Positions 1 to 7,493 of a DNA stretch of 9,809 nucleotides are shown piece by piece. Made by a program: the position numbers and the translations under genes. A model generated the notes under the pieces. It saw only the letters and a list, made by a program, of their open reading frames with translations, made no database searches and was not told the origin of the DNA. This DNA comes from Chromatiales bacterium (GTDB lineage Bacteria > Pseudomonadota > Gammaproteobacteria > UBA6429 > Thiohalophilaceae). Every line of letters starts with the position of its first letter. Position 1 is the stretch's first letter. Location of the stretch: NCBI GenBank assembly GCA_027001895.1, contig JALTLP010000306.1:1-9809 (forward strand), read 5' to 3'.

Positions 1-1
1 A

Positions 2-1057
2 GTATTTGCCGGGCCATTATTTAACTTTATTTTTGCTGTTTTTGCTTACTGGTTTATGTTTATTAATGGGACGCCGGGTATCAGCCCGGTTGTTGGCGAG
101 GTTTTTGAAAATACACCTCTTGAAATCGCTGGTCTTGAAACGGGTGATGAGTTTCTCAGAATTAATAATGTTGATACGCCAATATGGGATGTAGTGCTTA
201 ATGAATTTGTTCAAAATGCACTGGATAAATCAACAATAGAAGTTGTGGTAAAAACCAGAGAAGGTGTCAGCAAGACATTAACCGTTGATTTTTCATCAGT
301 GAATATTGATATCGAATCAAAGGAATTACTTAAAGATCTGGGCTTTATGCCATGGCGGCCTCCTGCAAAACCTGAAATTGCAGCTGTTATGAAAGATTCA
401 CCGGCTGACAAAGCAGGACTGAAAAAAGGTGATATTATCCAGAAAGTGAACACAATAGCGGTTAACGGCTGGGATCAAATGGCAAAAATTATATCTGCCT
501 TACCCGACAAAGACATTGTGCTGACAGTTAAAACACCGGAACGTGTAAAGCAAGTTGAGGTTCATACAAAAAAGATTACACGCGAGGGTAAGGAAGTCGG
601 GATTATAGGTATTGCTGCGGCTTCGAGTTATCCTGATTCAATGAAAGTTAACTACCAGTATTCCGTGGTGGATAGTATCGCAAAAGCACTGGAAACTACC
701 TGGTTGTCAACAACACGGACATTAACATTCCTTGCAAAAATGATAACCGGGGAAATATCGCTGAGAAATATAAGTGGGCCAATCACTATTGCGAAGTATG
801 CTGGCTTATCGGCAGATGCAGGGTTAAGCAAGTTTCTGGGGTTTCTTGCTATTGTCAGTATTAGTCTTGGTGTTCTGAATTTGTTACCGATACCCATGCT
901 TGATGGTGGTCATTTGTTTTATTATTTAATTGAAATTGTTAAGGGCAGCCCGGTTTCGGCCTCGTTTGAAATGGTCGGACAGCAAGTTGGTATTATTGCT
1001 CTGTTAATGTTAATGAGTCTGGCTTTATATAATGACTTGTTACGCTTGTTTGGATAA
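2..1057 (+). CDS. rseP: RseP site-2 zinc metalloprotease, 3' part (5' end outside window)
   Basis: This is an inner-membrane site-2 protease. In the family it cleaves the anti-sigma factor RseA after DegS, releasing sigma-E, and it also removes remnant signal peptides. The reading frame is open from base 2 and gives 351 residues before TAA. E. coli RseP has about 450, so roughly the first 100 are missing, including the HExxH zinc motif. Visible features, numbered from base 2: the GPxxN-type motif AGPLFNF at the start, leading into a transmembrane segment; two PDZ domains (about 26-105, and about 124-195 beginning PEIAAV); and the conserved NLLPIPMLDGGH segment, whose Asp (residue 301) is the second-site zinc ligand. 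A final hydrophobic segment follows. The internal ATG at base 56 is not the true start, because conserved family sequence continues upstream of it. It heads the envelope operon, 22 nt before bamA. Confidence 0.97.
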   Translation, partial: VFAGPLFNFIFAVFAYWFMFINGTPGISPVVGEVFENTPLEIAGLETGDEFLRINNVDTPIWDVVLNEFVQNALDKSTIEVVVKTREGVSKTLTVDFSSVNIDIESKELLKDLGFMPWRPPAKPEIAAVMKDSPADKAGLKKGDIIQKVNTIAVNGWDQMAKIISALPDKDIVLTVKTPERVKQVEVHTKKITREGKEVGIIGIAAASSYPDSMKVNYQYSVVDSIAKALETTWLSTTRTLTFLAKMITGEISLRNISGPITIAKYAGLSADAGLSKFLGFLAIVSISLGVLNLLPIPMLDGGHLFYYLIEIVKGSPVSASFEMVGQQVGIIALLMLMSLALYNDLLRLFG

Positions 1058-1079
1058 TTTAAAAGGTTTATTAAAGAAA

Positions 1080-3347
1080 ATGCGTCGATTGTTGGTTCCA
1101 TTTCTATCTTTGTGTGCGGCAAAAGCATATGCTTTTGAGCCGTTTGTTGTTCAGGATATAAAACTTGAAGGCTTGCAGCGTATTTCAATTGGTACGGTGT
1201 TTAATTATTTGCCGATAAAAGTAGGCGATAAAGTTACCGATAACCTGACATCAACAGCAATTAAAAAACTATTCAAGACCGGCTTTTTCAAAGATATAAA
1301 GATGGAACGTGAAGGTAATGTTCTGGTTGTGTTTGTTGCAGAGCGTCCAGCTATCGCTGAAGTGACTATAACGGGTAACTCAGATCTGCCTACTGAACAA
1401 TTAACCGAAGCATTAAACCAGATTGGTCTTAAAGTTGGCCGTGTACTGGACAGAGCCGTTGTTTCTGTTATTGAGCAGGAATTACAACGTCAGTATTACA
1501 GCCTGGGAAAATACGCGGTAAAAATTAAAACTGAAATATCTGCTCTTGAACGTAACCGTGTAAATGTTGCAATTAAAATTGCAGAAGGCGAATCTGCCAG
1601 CATTTATGACCTGAATATTGTCGGCAATACTGCGTTTACTGACAAAAAGCTTCTGGCAAATCTTGAGCTGGGTGGCACAGGTTTTTTCGGTAGTCGAAAG
1701 GATTATTCCAAGCAACTTTTTGCCGCTGATCTGGAAACCCTGAAATCCTATTACCAGGATCGTGGTTATATCAATTTTCGGATTGATTCAACCCAGGTCT
1801 CACTTACGCCGGATAAACAGGATGTATACATTACGGTTAATATAACAGAGGGTGAAAAGTATACGGTTAAAGATATTAAATTATCTGGCAATCTGATTGT
1901 AGCTGAAGATGAGTTAAAAAAACTTATTACCTTAAAGTCGGGTGATATCTTTTCCCGTAAAAAAGCAAGCTTAAGCCGGACTAATATAAATGACAGATTG
2001 TCAGAAAATGGTTATGCGTTTGCCAACATTAACCTTTCGCCTAAAGTAAATGAAAAAGATAAAACAGTTGACCTGACTTTCTTTGTCGATCCGGGGCGAC
2101 GTGTTTATGTTAACCGAATAAATATATACGGTAATATCAAAACAAAGGACGAAGTTATACGTCGGGAAATCCGTCAGATGGAAGGTGACTGGATGTCAAC
2201 AAAAAGTATTGCCCAGTCCAAGAAACGACTTAATCGCCTGGGATTCTTCGATGATATTAGCGTTGAAACACCTGCCGTGGAAGGAACCAATGATCAGGTT
2301 GATGTTAACTACACGGTATCTGAACGACCTACGGGTAACCTGTCTGCGGGTCTGGGTTATAACGACACGCAGGGTGCGATTGTTAATTTCTCGGTAACAC
2401 AAAATAATTTTGTCGGAACCGGTAATCGGATAAATATCAGTATTAATAATAGTAAGGTAGTTCAGAACAATACAGTCAGTTATACAAATCCGTATTACAC
2501 TAAAGATGGTATCAGCCGTGGCTTTAGTATTTACAAGCGCAAGTTTTCTGCTAATGAAGCCGATATCAGTAATTACCAGACAAACAGTTACGGGCTTTCT
2601 GTTAACTATGGTATTCCCATGAGTGAAACAGATTCTATTGGTGTTGCTTTATCCTATGATAATACTGAAATTGTAACAGGTGCTAATACTTCCGCACCGA
2701 TTGTGGCTTTTACCGATGCTGAAGGCAAAATGTATGACAACTATAAATTAAGGTTGTCCTGGTCACATGATAATCGTAACCGTGCCATTTTTGCTGACCG
2801 GGGTAACCTGGTTTCTGCTGGCATTGATGCCGCTATTCCGGGCAGTGATCTGGAATTTTACAAGTTAAACCTGCGTTATCTACAATATTTTCCACTGCTT
2901 GAAGATGTAACACTGCTGTTTAATACAAACCTTGGTTATGCGAAAACGTATGACAGTAACCGGACTTTACCGCCGTTTGAGAACTATTTTGCTGGTGGTA
3001 CACGATCCGTTCGGGGCTATGACGGAAATAGCCTGGGACCACGTGATGCAACCACCAACGATCCTTTAGGCGGCAATAAGAAGGTCGTGACAAACCTGGA
3101 GCTTATTTTGCCTAACCCATTTGTTGAAAACAGTAAGTCTGTTCGCTTTAGTACATTTTACGATGCGGGTAATGTATTTGCCGAGAATGAAAGCATTGAT
3201 TTGGGCAAATTGCGTACTTCTTTAGGTGTGGCACTGATATGGATAACTCCAGTCGGTATTATGCGTTTTAGTTGGGCTAATGCCTTGAATGATAAACCCG
3301 GAGATGATACAAAGACCTTTCAGTTTACACTTGGTTCGACATTTTAA
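1080..3347 (+). CDS. bamA: Outer membrane protein assembly factor BamA
   Basis: BamA is the central Omp85 component of the BAM complex, which folds and inserts beta-barrel proteins into the outer membrane. The ATG at 1080 gives 755 residues. It is preferred over an in-frame upstream start at 1032 because 1032 lies inside rseP and would put 16 extra residues before a clean signal peptide. Residues 1-18 have two Arg, a hydrophobic core and an AYA cleavage site before FEP. POTRA domains fill about 20-420 (for example VQDIKLEGLQRI in POTRA1 and YYQDRGYINF in POTRA3), and the C-terminal barrel fills about 425-755. The loop-6 motif VRGY lies at 644-647, followed by the LGPRD block. The protein ends in Phe (FTLGSTF), as expected of an OMP beta-signal. 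It is somewhat shorter than E. coli BamA (810), which I attribute to shorter barrel loops. It begins 22 nt after rseP and ends 12 nt before skp. Confidence 0.97.
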   Translation: MRRLLVPFLSLCAAKAYAFEPFVVQDIKLEGLQRISIGTVFNYLPIKVGDKVTDNLTSTAIKKLFKTGFFKDIKMEREGNVLVVFVAERPAIAEVTITGNSDLPTEQLTEALNQIGLKVGRVLDRAVVSVIEQELQRQYYSLGKYAVKIKTEISALERNRVNVAIKIAEGESASIYDLNIVGNTAFTDKKLLANLELGGTGFFGSRKDYSKQLFAADLETLKSYYQDRGYINFRIDSTQVSLTPDKQDVYITVNITEGEKYTVKDIKLSGNLIVAEDELKKLITLKSGDIFSRKKASLSRTNINDRLSENGYAFANINLSPKVNEKDKTVDLTFFVDPGRRVYVNRINIYGNIKTKDEVIRREIRQMEGDWMSTKSIAQSKKRLNRLGFFDDISVETPAVEGTNDQVDVNYTVSERPTGNLSAGLGYNDTQGAIVNFSVTQNNFVGTGNRINISINNSKVVQNNTVSYTNPYYTKDGISRGFSIYKRKFSANEADISNYQTNSYGLSVNYGIPMSETDSIGVALSYDNTEIVTGANTSAPIVAFTDAEGKMYDNYKLRLSWSHDNRNRAIFADRGNLVSAGIDAAIPGSDLEFYKLNLRYLQYFPLLEDVTLLFNTNLGYAKTYDSNRTLPPFENYFAGGTRSVRGYDGNSLGPRDATTNDPLGGNKKVVTNLELILPNPFVENSKSVRFSTFYDAGNVFAENESIDLGKLRTSLGVALIWITPVGIMRFSWANALNDKPGDDTKTFQFTLGSTF

Positions 3348-3359
3348 CGAGGCCGTGAT

Positions 3360-3890
3360 TTGCGCAATTTAACGATAATTATTAGTGGTTTAGCCTTTCT
3401 TTTCCTGAATACGCCTGCGTATGCCGCCGAGGTTAAATTAGGTGTTGTTAATATAGCCTATGTGCTTAAGCATGCCCCACAGGCAGCAGCAGCCCGTAAA
3501 AAACTTGAAACTGAATTTGCACCGCGTGAAACCCGGATTGTGAACATGGAAAAGAAGCTAAAGGCTCAATCAGAGAAATTATCTAAAGACGGTTCAATTA
3601 TGAGCCCGGCTGGTCGCAAGCAACTGGAACGAAAAATTCTTAATTTAAAACGTGATATTAAACGCGCCAAGGAAGAATTTACAGAAGACCTGAACATTCG
3701 CCGTAACGAAGAGCTTAACAACCTGCAAAAAGTGGTTAATCAGGCTATTACTTCGCTTGCAGAAGATAAAAAGTTTGATGTCATTTTTGGTGACAACGTA
3801 ATGTACGCAAACAAACGTACTGATATCACCAAGCAAGTTTTATCCCGCCTGGCTTCGAAACTTAAGGTTAAGAGCAAAAAAAACAAGTAA
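3360..3890 (+). CDS. skp: Periplasmic OMP chaperone Skp/OmpH
   Basis: This is a trimeric 'jellyfish' chaperone that holds unfolded outer-membrane proteins in the periplasm on their way to BamA. The product has 176 residues. The start is TTG at 3360, supported by an upstream GAGG-type ribosome site at about 3349-3352 and by the complete signal peptide it opens: MRN, a hydrophobic core, then PAYA before AEV, with cleavage after residue 22. The mature N-terminus KLGVVNIAYVL is the first beta strand of the family. The long Lys/Glu/Arg-rich middle (about 45-130) is predicted to form the coiled-coil arms, and the C-terminus is strongly basic. Sequence is poorly conserved in this family, so the call rests on the signal peptide, length, charge pattern and position between bamA and lpxD, where skp sits in Gammaproteobacteria. 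Confidence 0.93.
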   Translation: MRNLTIIISGLAFLFLNTPAYAAEVKLGVVNIAYVLKHAPQAAAARKKLETEFAPRETRIVNMEKKLKAQSEKLSKDGSIMSPAGRKQLERKILNLKRDIKRAKEEFTEDLNIRRNEELNNLQKVVNQAITSLAEDKKFDVIFGDNVMYANKRTDITKQVLSRLASKLKVKSKKNK

Positions 3891-3923
3891 CGCCGGTAAA
3901 TAATTTTAAGGTATACATCACTC

Positions 3924-4952
3924 GTGGAATTGACGCTTGAAGAACTGGCAAAGCAGGTAGGCGGCAAGGTAAGCGGTGATCCTCTAGCTACTGTAAACAG
4001 TGTTGCGACTATAAAAAATGCAACCAGCGGGCAAATTACATTTCTTAGTTTAAAGTCATTACGTAAATTTCTCGCACAAACAAAAGCAACGGCTGTGATA
4101 TTAAAAGCCGAAGATCAGCAAAACTGTCCGGTTAACAGTATCGTTGTTGAAAACCCGTTACTGGCTTATGCAAAAATTGCAGGGATATTAAGTCCTGTAA
4201 ACTCTGCCACACCCTCCATTCATCCAACTGCGGTTATCGATTCAACTGCAAAGATAGACAAAACTGCTTCAGTTGCAGCTCATGCTGTTATTGGAAAGGG
4301 CAGCCAAGTAGGTAAAAACTGCCAGTTGGGAGCACACTGTTATATTGGTGAAAATGTTTCACTGGATGAGGGGGTTCATATTTATAACAATGTATCGGTA
4401 ATGGATAATTGTACAATAGGTGCGCGAACGATTATTCATCCGGGTGCAGTTATTGGTGCTGATGGTTTTGGAAATGCTAACGACCAGGGTAAGTGGGTTA
4501 AAATTCCACAAATCGGAGCCGTTACTATCGGTAGTGATGTCGAAATCGGGGCGAACACGACAATCGATTGTGGTGCCATTGAAAATACGGTTATTGGTAA
4601 TGGTGTCCGTCTTGACAACCTTATTCAGATTGCACATAACGTAGAAATTGGTGATCATACCGCAATTGCGGCAATGACAGCGGTTGCCGGTAGCACAGTC
4701 ATTGGACAATATTGTATGATAGGCGGAACCGTTGCGATTTCCGGCCATTTGCATATTGCAGACCGGGTTACCTTGACCGGGCGAACCACTGTATTACAGT
4801 CAATCAAGGAAGCTGGGGTTTATTCATCATGTGCACCGTTAGTTGAAAACAGCAAGTGGCACAAGAATTACATACAAATGAAAAAGCTGGATGAGCTGGC
4901 CAAACGGCTAAAACAACTTGAGAAGCTGACTTCTCCAACAGATAAAAACTAA
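3924..4952 (+). CDS. lpxD: UDP-3-O-(3-hydroxyacyl)glucosamine N-acyltransferase LpxD
   Basis: LpxD catalyses the third step of lipid A synthesis. It transfers a 3-hydroxyacyl chain from acyl-ACP to the 2-amino group exposed by LpxC. The product has 342 residues, close to E. coli LpxD (341). The GTG start at 3924 puts the conserved N-terminal uridine-binding domain (LTLEELAKQVGG) at residue 1, and an AAGG lies at 3908-3911, slightly far upstream. From about residue 98 to 310 there are hexapeptide repeats of a left-handed beta-helix. The catalytic His is H238 in IQIAHNV (H239 in E. coli), and H275 in ISGH matches E. coli H276. A basic C-terminal helix ends the protein. If the linked gnn genes act as inferred, its substrate carries an amide rather than an ester at position 3, so the classical name would be only approximate. 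The gap after skp is 33 nt, the longest in this operon, and fabZ follows 15 nt downstream. Confidence 0.97.
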   Translation: MELTLEELAKQVGGKVSGDPLATVNSVATIKNATSGQITFLSLKSLRKFLAQTKATAVILKAEDQQNCPVNSIVVENPLLAYAKIAGILSPVNSATPSIHPTAVIDSTAKIDKTASVAAHAVIGKGSQVGKNCQLGAHCYIGENVSLDEGVHIYNNVSVMDNCTIGARTIIHPGAVIGADGFGNANDQGKWVKIPQIGAVTIGSDVEIGANTTIDCGAIENTVIGNGVRLDNLIQIAHNVEIGDHTAIAAMTAVAGSTVIGQYCMIGGTVAISGHLHIADRVTLTGRTTVLQSIKEAGVYSSCAPLVENSKWHKNYIQMKKLDELAKRLKQLEKLTSPTDKN

Positions 4953-4967
4953 CCAAGGGGCAGTAGC

Positions 4968-5414
4968 TTGGAACAACTAGACATATACGAAATTTTACAG
5001 CATTTACCACATCGCTATCCTTTTTTACTTATCGACCGGGTGACAGAATGTAAGCCGGGTGAATCACTGGTTGGCTATAAAAATGTTTCTTACAATGAAC
5101 CATACTTTACTGGCCACTTTCCACAACGCCCGGTAATGCCAGGGGTTTTAATTCTTGAAGCACTTGCGCAGGCAACCGGTATTCTTGCTTTCAGAACACT
5201 GGGGCGTGTGCCAGATGATGACTCTTTGTATTACTTCGTTGGCGTAGACAAAGCACGTTTCAAACAACCGGTCGAACCCGGAGACCAGCTTGAACTTAGC
5301 GTTAAATTTATTAAAGAAAAACGCGGTATCTGGAAGTTTGAAGGTGTGGCATCGGTTGATGGTAATGCCGTTTGTACTGCAGAATTAATGTGTGCTGAAC
5401 GGAAAGTTGCATGA
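4968..5414 (+). CDS. fabZ: 3-hydroxyacyl-[acyl-carrier-protein] dehydratase FabZ
   Basis: FabZ is a cytoplasmic type II fatty-acid synthesis enzyme that dehydrates 3-hydroxyacyl-ACP to trans-2-enoyl-ACP. It competes with LpxA and LpxD for 3-hydroxyacyl-ACP, which is the usual explanation for its place among them. The product has 148 residues in a single hot-dog domain. LPHRYPFLLIDRV at the N-terminus and the active-site segment GHFPQRPVMPGVLILEALAQ are diagnostic; the catalytic pair is H50 and E64. The TTG start at 4968 is chosen because AAGGGG at 4955-4960 is a strong, well-spaced ribosome site and no in-frame ATG precedes the conserved N-terminus. The stop codon overlaps the lpxA start in an ATGA, which suggests translational coupling. 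Confidence 0.97.
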   Translation: MEQLDIYEILQHLPHRYPFLLIDRVTECKPGESLVGYKNVSYNEPYFTGHFPQRPVMPGVLILEALAQATGILAFRTLGRVPDDDSLYYFVGVDKARFKQPVEPGDQLELSVKFIKEKRGIWKFEGVASVDGNAVCTAELMCAERKVA

Positions 5415-6184
5415 CAGTCGATTCAACTGCAATCATCGATGCCAAGGCATCTATTGATTCAGATGTTAGTATCGGCCCATACTCGGTTATTGGCCCAAAT
5501 GTTTGTATTGCTGCCGGTACTAAAATTGGGCCGCATGTTGTTATTAATGGCCCAACCACCATTGGTAAAAACAATACCATTTTTCAGTTTGCTTCTATTG
5601 GTGAAGTTCCTCAGGATAAAAAATTTCATGGCGAAGAATCCAGGCTTGTCATTGGAGATGGCAATACCATTCGTGAATTTGTAACCATTAACCGTGGCAC
5701 CGAAGACGGTGGTGGCACAACCCACATTGGCAACAACAACTGGTTAATGGCCTATATACATATTGCACACGACTGCCTTGTAGGTAATGACACTATTTTT
5801 TCCAATGGTGCTTCGTTAGCCGGGCATGCTATTGTCGATGACCATGCCATTCTCGGTGGTTTTACCCTGGTGCATCAATTTTGTCGCATTGGTGCTCATG
5901 CATTTTGTGGTATGGGTAGTGCTATCAGTAAAGACGTGCCACCATTTATTATGGTTAATGGCAATCCGGCTCATCCACACGGGATAAACTCCGAAGGTTT
6001 AAAGCGTAACAACTTTAGTAAAGAAGCCATTAAAGCTATCAAAGAAGCCTATAAAACTATTTACCGGTTTGGTTTAACCATCGAGACGGCAAAAGAAAAA
6101 CTGCAAGCCATTGCAGAAGCCAGCCCGGAAGTGCAACCACTCATTGATTTTATCGAAAAATCACAGCGTGGTATTGTTCGCTAG
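5411..6184 (+). CDS. lpxA: Acyl-ACP:UDP-GlcNAc (or UDP-GlcNAc3N) acyltransferase LpxA
   Basis: LpxA catalyses the first step of lipid A synthesis: transfer of a 3-hydroxyacyl chain to position 3 of the UDP-sugar. The product has 257 residues. An N-terminal left-handed beta-helix of hexapeptide repeats (about 1-185) is followed by a helical C-terminus (GINSEGLKRNNFSKEAI onward). Aligned by eye to E. coli LpxA (offset 5), the catalytic H120 (E. coli H125), H117, H139, H155, Q68, K71 and R199 are retained. Met168 replaces the chain-length ruler Gly173, as in the C10-selective P. aeruginosa enzyme. N94 stands where E. coli has H99, and N200 where it has R205. The nearby gnnA and gnnB genes suggest that the acceptor is UDP-GlcNAc3N, which would give an amide-linked chain; this is inference. 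The start overlaps the fabZ stop, and GGAAAG at 5401-5406 is a possible ribosome site. It is the last gene of the + operon. Confidence 0.97.
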   Translation: MTVDSTAIIDAKASIDSDVSIGPYSVIGPNVCIAAGTKIGPHVVINGPTTIGKNNTIFQFASIGEVPQDKKFHGEESRLVIGDGNTIREFVTINRGTEDGGGTTHIGNNNWLMAYIHIAHDCLVGNDTIFSNGASLAGHAIVDDHAILGGFTLVHQFCRIGAHAFCGMGSAISKDVPPFIMVNGNPAHPHGINSEGLKRNNFSKEAIKAIKEAYKTIYRFGLTIETAKEKLQAIAEASPEVQPLIDFIEKSQRGIVR

Positions 6185-6200
6185 TTTTTCGTTTTGTTTT
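6155..6200 (+). terminator. Possible weak terminator at the end of lpxA
   Basis: GAAAAA at 6155-6160 can pair with TTTTTC at 6185-6190, and inside it AGCG (6165-6168) pairs with CGCT (6179-6182) around a 10-nt loop. A T-rich run (GTTTTGTTTTTT) follows to about 6202. The stem is short and interrupted and it overlaps the lpxA stop codon, so this is only a candidate end for the rseP-lpxA transcript. The stronger palindrome further downstream lacks a T-run on this strand. Confidence 0.25.
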
Positions 6201-6221
6201 TTATTCATGCTTACTTCTATT

Positions 6222-6254
6222 TGTCGTTGCGAGGAGTGAAACGACGACGCAATC
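6222..6254. repeat. Dispersed-repeat-like unit (TTGCGAGGAG...CGCAATC)
   Basis: This unit resembles a short palindromic repeat I recall from intergenic regions of many unrelated bacteria, of the form CATTGCGAGGAG-CGAAG-CGACG-GCAATC. Two pairings are visible. TTGCG at 6227-6231 pairs with CGCAA at 6248-6252, and GTCGTT at 6223-6228 pairs with AACGAC at 6240-6245. It lies between two convergent operons, the typical place for REP-like units. Only one copy is in the window, so repetition in this genome cannot be shown here; the family assignment is from memory of similar sequences. Confidence 0.5.
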
Positions 6255-6276
6255 TTTGTTTTTTTATTGGAAAACT

Positions 6277-6310
6277 GTTTCGCCCGCTGCTGCGCAGCAG
6301 CGGGCGAAAC
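6277..6310. terminator. Perfect 34-bp palindrome, likely hairpin terminator between convergent operons
   Basis: The left arm GTTTCGCCCGCTGCTGC (6277-6293) is followed immediately by its exact reverse complement (6294-6310), with no mismatch. Apart from the AT-rich ends the arms are very GC-rich, in otherwise AT-rich intergenic DNA. As RNA it would form a stem of about 15 bp with a GCGC loop on either strand. It lies 45 bp beyond the lpxB stop on the - strand and 93 bp beyond the lpxA stop on the + strand, so it could end both transcripts. The - strand transcript continues with AGTTTTCC, a weak U-run; the + strand has none. It could instead be part of a repeat element or a protein-binding site. 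Confidence 0.5.
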
Positions 6311-6354
6311 TAAATGAATTCCTTGCTAATAAAAGCAGCAGTGTAATACGCTAT

Positions 6355-7488
6355 CTAACTTCCTAACATTTCAAGCGTTAAATCACTAATACTAATATCA
6401 ATCGGGGCATCAATTAACAGTTGGTGTATCAAGCCAAGTTCTTGCCGGGTTTTATTATTTAAATCGTCATTAACTAACAGCTCATATAAACTTTCGGCGA
6501 TATCATTTGGGTTGGCCTGACTTTGTAGTAACTCTGTTGCAATTTGTTTGCCTGCAACAATATTACATAAACCAATGTAAGGGATTTTAATCAGGTGACG
6601 TACTATCTGGTAAGTTAACCATGAAACTTTATTGATAATAATAAGCGGTGTGCCGATGAGTGCGATTTCAAGTGTAATCGTTCCGGATACAGTAACAATT
6701 GCATCACAGGCATTAATTACGTTGTAGGCATCATTGTGAACAATGTGAATATTTAAACGGGTGTTATCAATATAGGACTGGATATCACTTTTCTTAAGGG
6801 TGGATGCTAATGGTAACAAAAACTCGATGTCTGAATTTTTTTTATGTATCAGTTCGGCTGACTTTATAATAATGGGCAACAGGCGTTTAATTTCACTTTT
6901 ACGACTGCCTGGAAACAGGCCCAGTACTTTATGCTGTGAATTTATGCCTAACTTCTGTAAAAAAGTATTGCGATCCTGGTCGGGTTTTACATTGTGACTC
7001 AGCGGGTGGCCAACATATCTGGATGGCACATCGTGCTTAAGGTAAAATTCTTTTTCAAAATTAAAAATTACCGCCATCATATCAACACTGTCACGGATTT
7101 TAATAACCCGCCCCTGACGCCATGCCCAGACCTGTGGGCTGATATAAAATAATACTTTAACACCCAGCCCTTTTGCATATTCAGCAAGTTTTAAATTGAA
7201 TTCTGCATAGTCGATGAGCAGTAGCAAGTCAGGTGGGGAGTTTTTAATTTGTTCTTTTAATTTGTTGAGTGCGGCAAAGATAACTTTGCGATGAGCGATA
7301 ACTTCCCATAAACCGACGACGGCCAGTTCATCGGCCTCGATTATAATATCCACACCGGCCGACTTCATGTTGCTGCCGCCGACACCGTAAAAATGTACCG
7401 AAGGATCTTTTTCGTGTACCGCTCTTACCAGTCGTTCACCGTGAGCATCACCGGAGGCTTCCCCTGCAACAATCAATACGTTTTTCAT
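6355..7488 (-). CDS. lpxB: Lipid-A-disaccharide synthase LpxB
   Basis: LpxB is a peripheral inner-membrane GT-B glycosyltransferase (family GT19). It joins lipid X to the UDP-diacyl sugar to make the beta-1,6-linked disaccharide of lipid A. The product has 377 residues, close to E. coli LpxB (382). Diagnostic segments in order: VAGEASGDAHGERL at the N-terminus, LLLIDYAEFN, YISPQVWAWRQGRV, YVGHPL, LFPGSRKSEI opening the C-terminal nucleotide-binding half, and VSGTITLEIAL. The ATG at 7488 lies 5 nt after the gnnB stop, and its ribosome site AGGG overlaps that stop, so it is very likely co-transcribed and coupled. Its direction is opposite to lpxA, unlike the common lpxA-lpxB order. If gnnA and gnnB act as inferred, its substrates would be N-acylated at both the 2 and 3 positions. 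Confidence 0.96.
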   Translation of the reverse strand: MKNVLIVAGEASGDAHGERLVRAVHEKDPSVHFYGVGGSNMKSAGVDIIIEADELAVVGLWEVIAHRKVIFAALNKLKEQIKNSPPDLLLLIDYAEFNLKLAEYAKGLGVKVLFYISPQVWAWRQGRVIKIRDSVDMMAVIFNFEKEFYLKHDVPSRYVGHPLSHNVKPDQDRNTFLQKLGINSQHKVLGLFPGSRKSEIKRLLPIIIKSAELIHKKNSDIEFLLPLASTLKKSDIQSYIDNTRLNIHIVHNDAYNVINACDAIVTVSGTITLEIALIGTPLIIINKVSWLTYQIVRHLIKIPYIGLCNIVAGKQIATELLQSQANPNDIAESLYELLVNDDLNNKTRQELGLIHQLLIDAPIDISISDLTLEMLGS

Positions 7489-7493
7489 AAACC

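Noticed and set aside
56..58. The ATG at base 56 as the start of a 333-residue RseP.
   Set aside because: Conserved RseP sequence (AGPLFNF and the membrane segment) continues upstream to the window edge, so the gene is cut by the window and not truncated in the genome.
1032..1079. An upstream in-frame start for bamA inside rseP.
   Set aside because: It would add 16 residues before a typical signal peptide. The ATG at 1080 opens directly on the signal peptide and lies just after the rseP stop.
4359..4754. A 131-codon open frame on the - strand inside lpxD.
   Set aside because: It lies wholly opposite lpxD, has no recognisable domain, and results from the repetitive hexapeptide coding on the other strand.
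4237..5432. A 15-nt identical sequence (TCGATTCAACTGCAA) at 4237-4251 in lpxD and 5418-5432 in lpxA.
   Set aside because: It encodes the same hexapeptide-repeat residues (D-S-T-A) in two related acyltransferases. This is shared coding constraint, not a mobile repeat.
6185..6354. A small gene or RNA gene in the lpxA-lpxB gap.
   Set aside because: No start with a ribosome site and no tRNA- or rRNA-like structure. The gap is explained by the T-rich tail, the REP-like unit and the palindrome.
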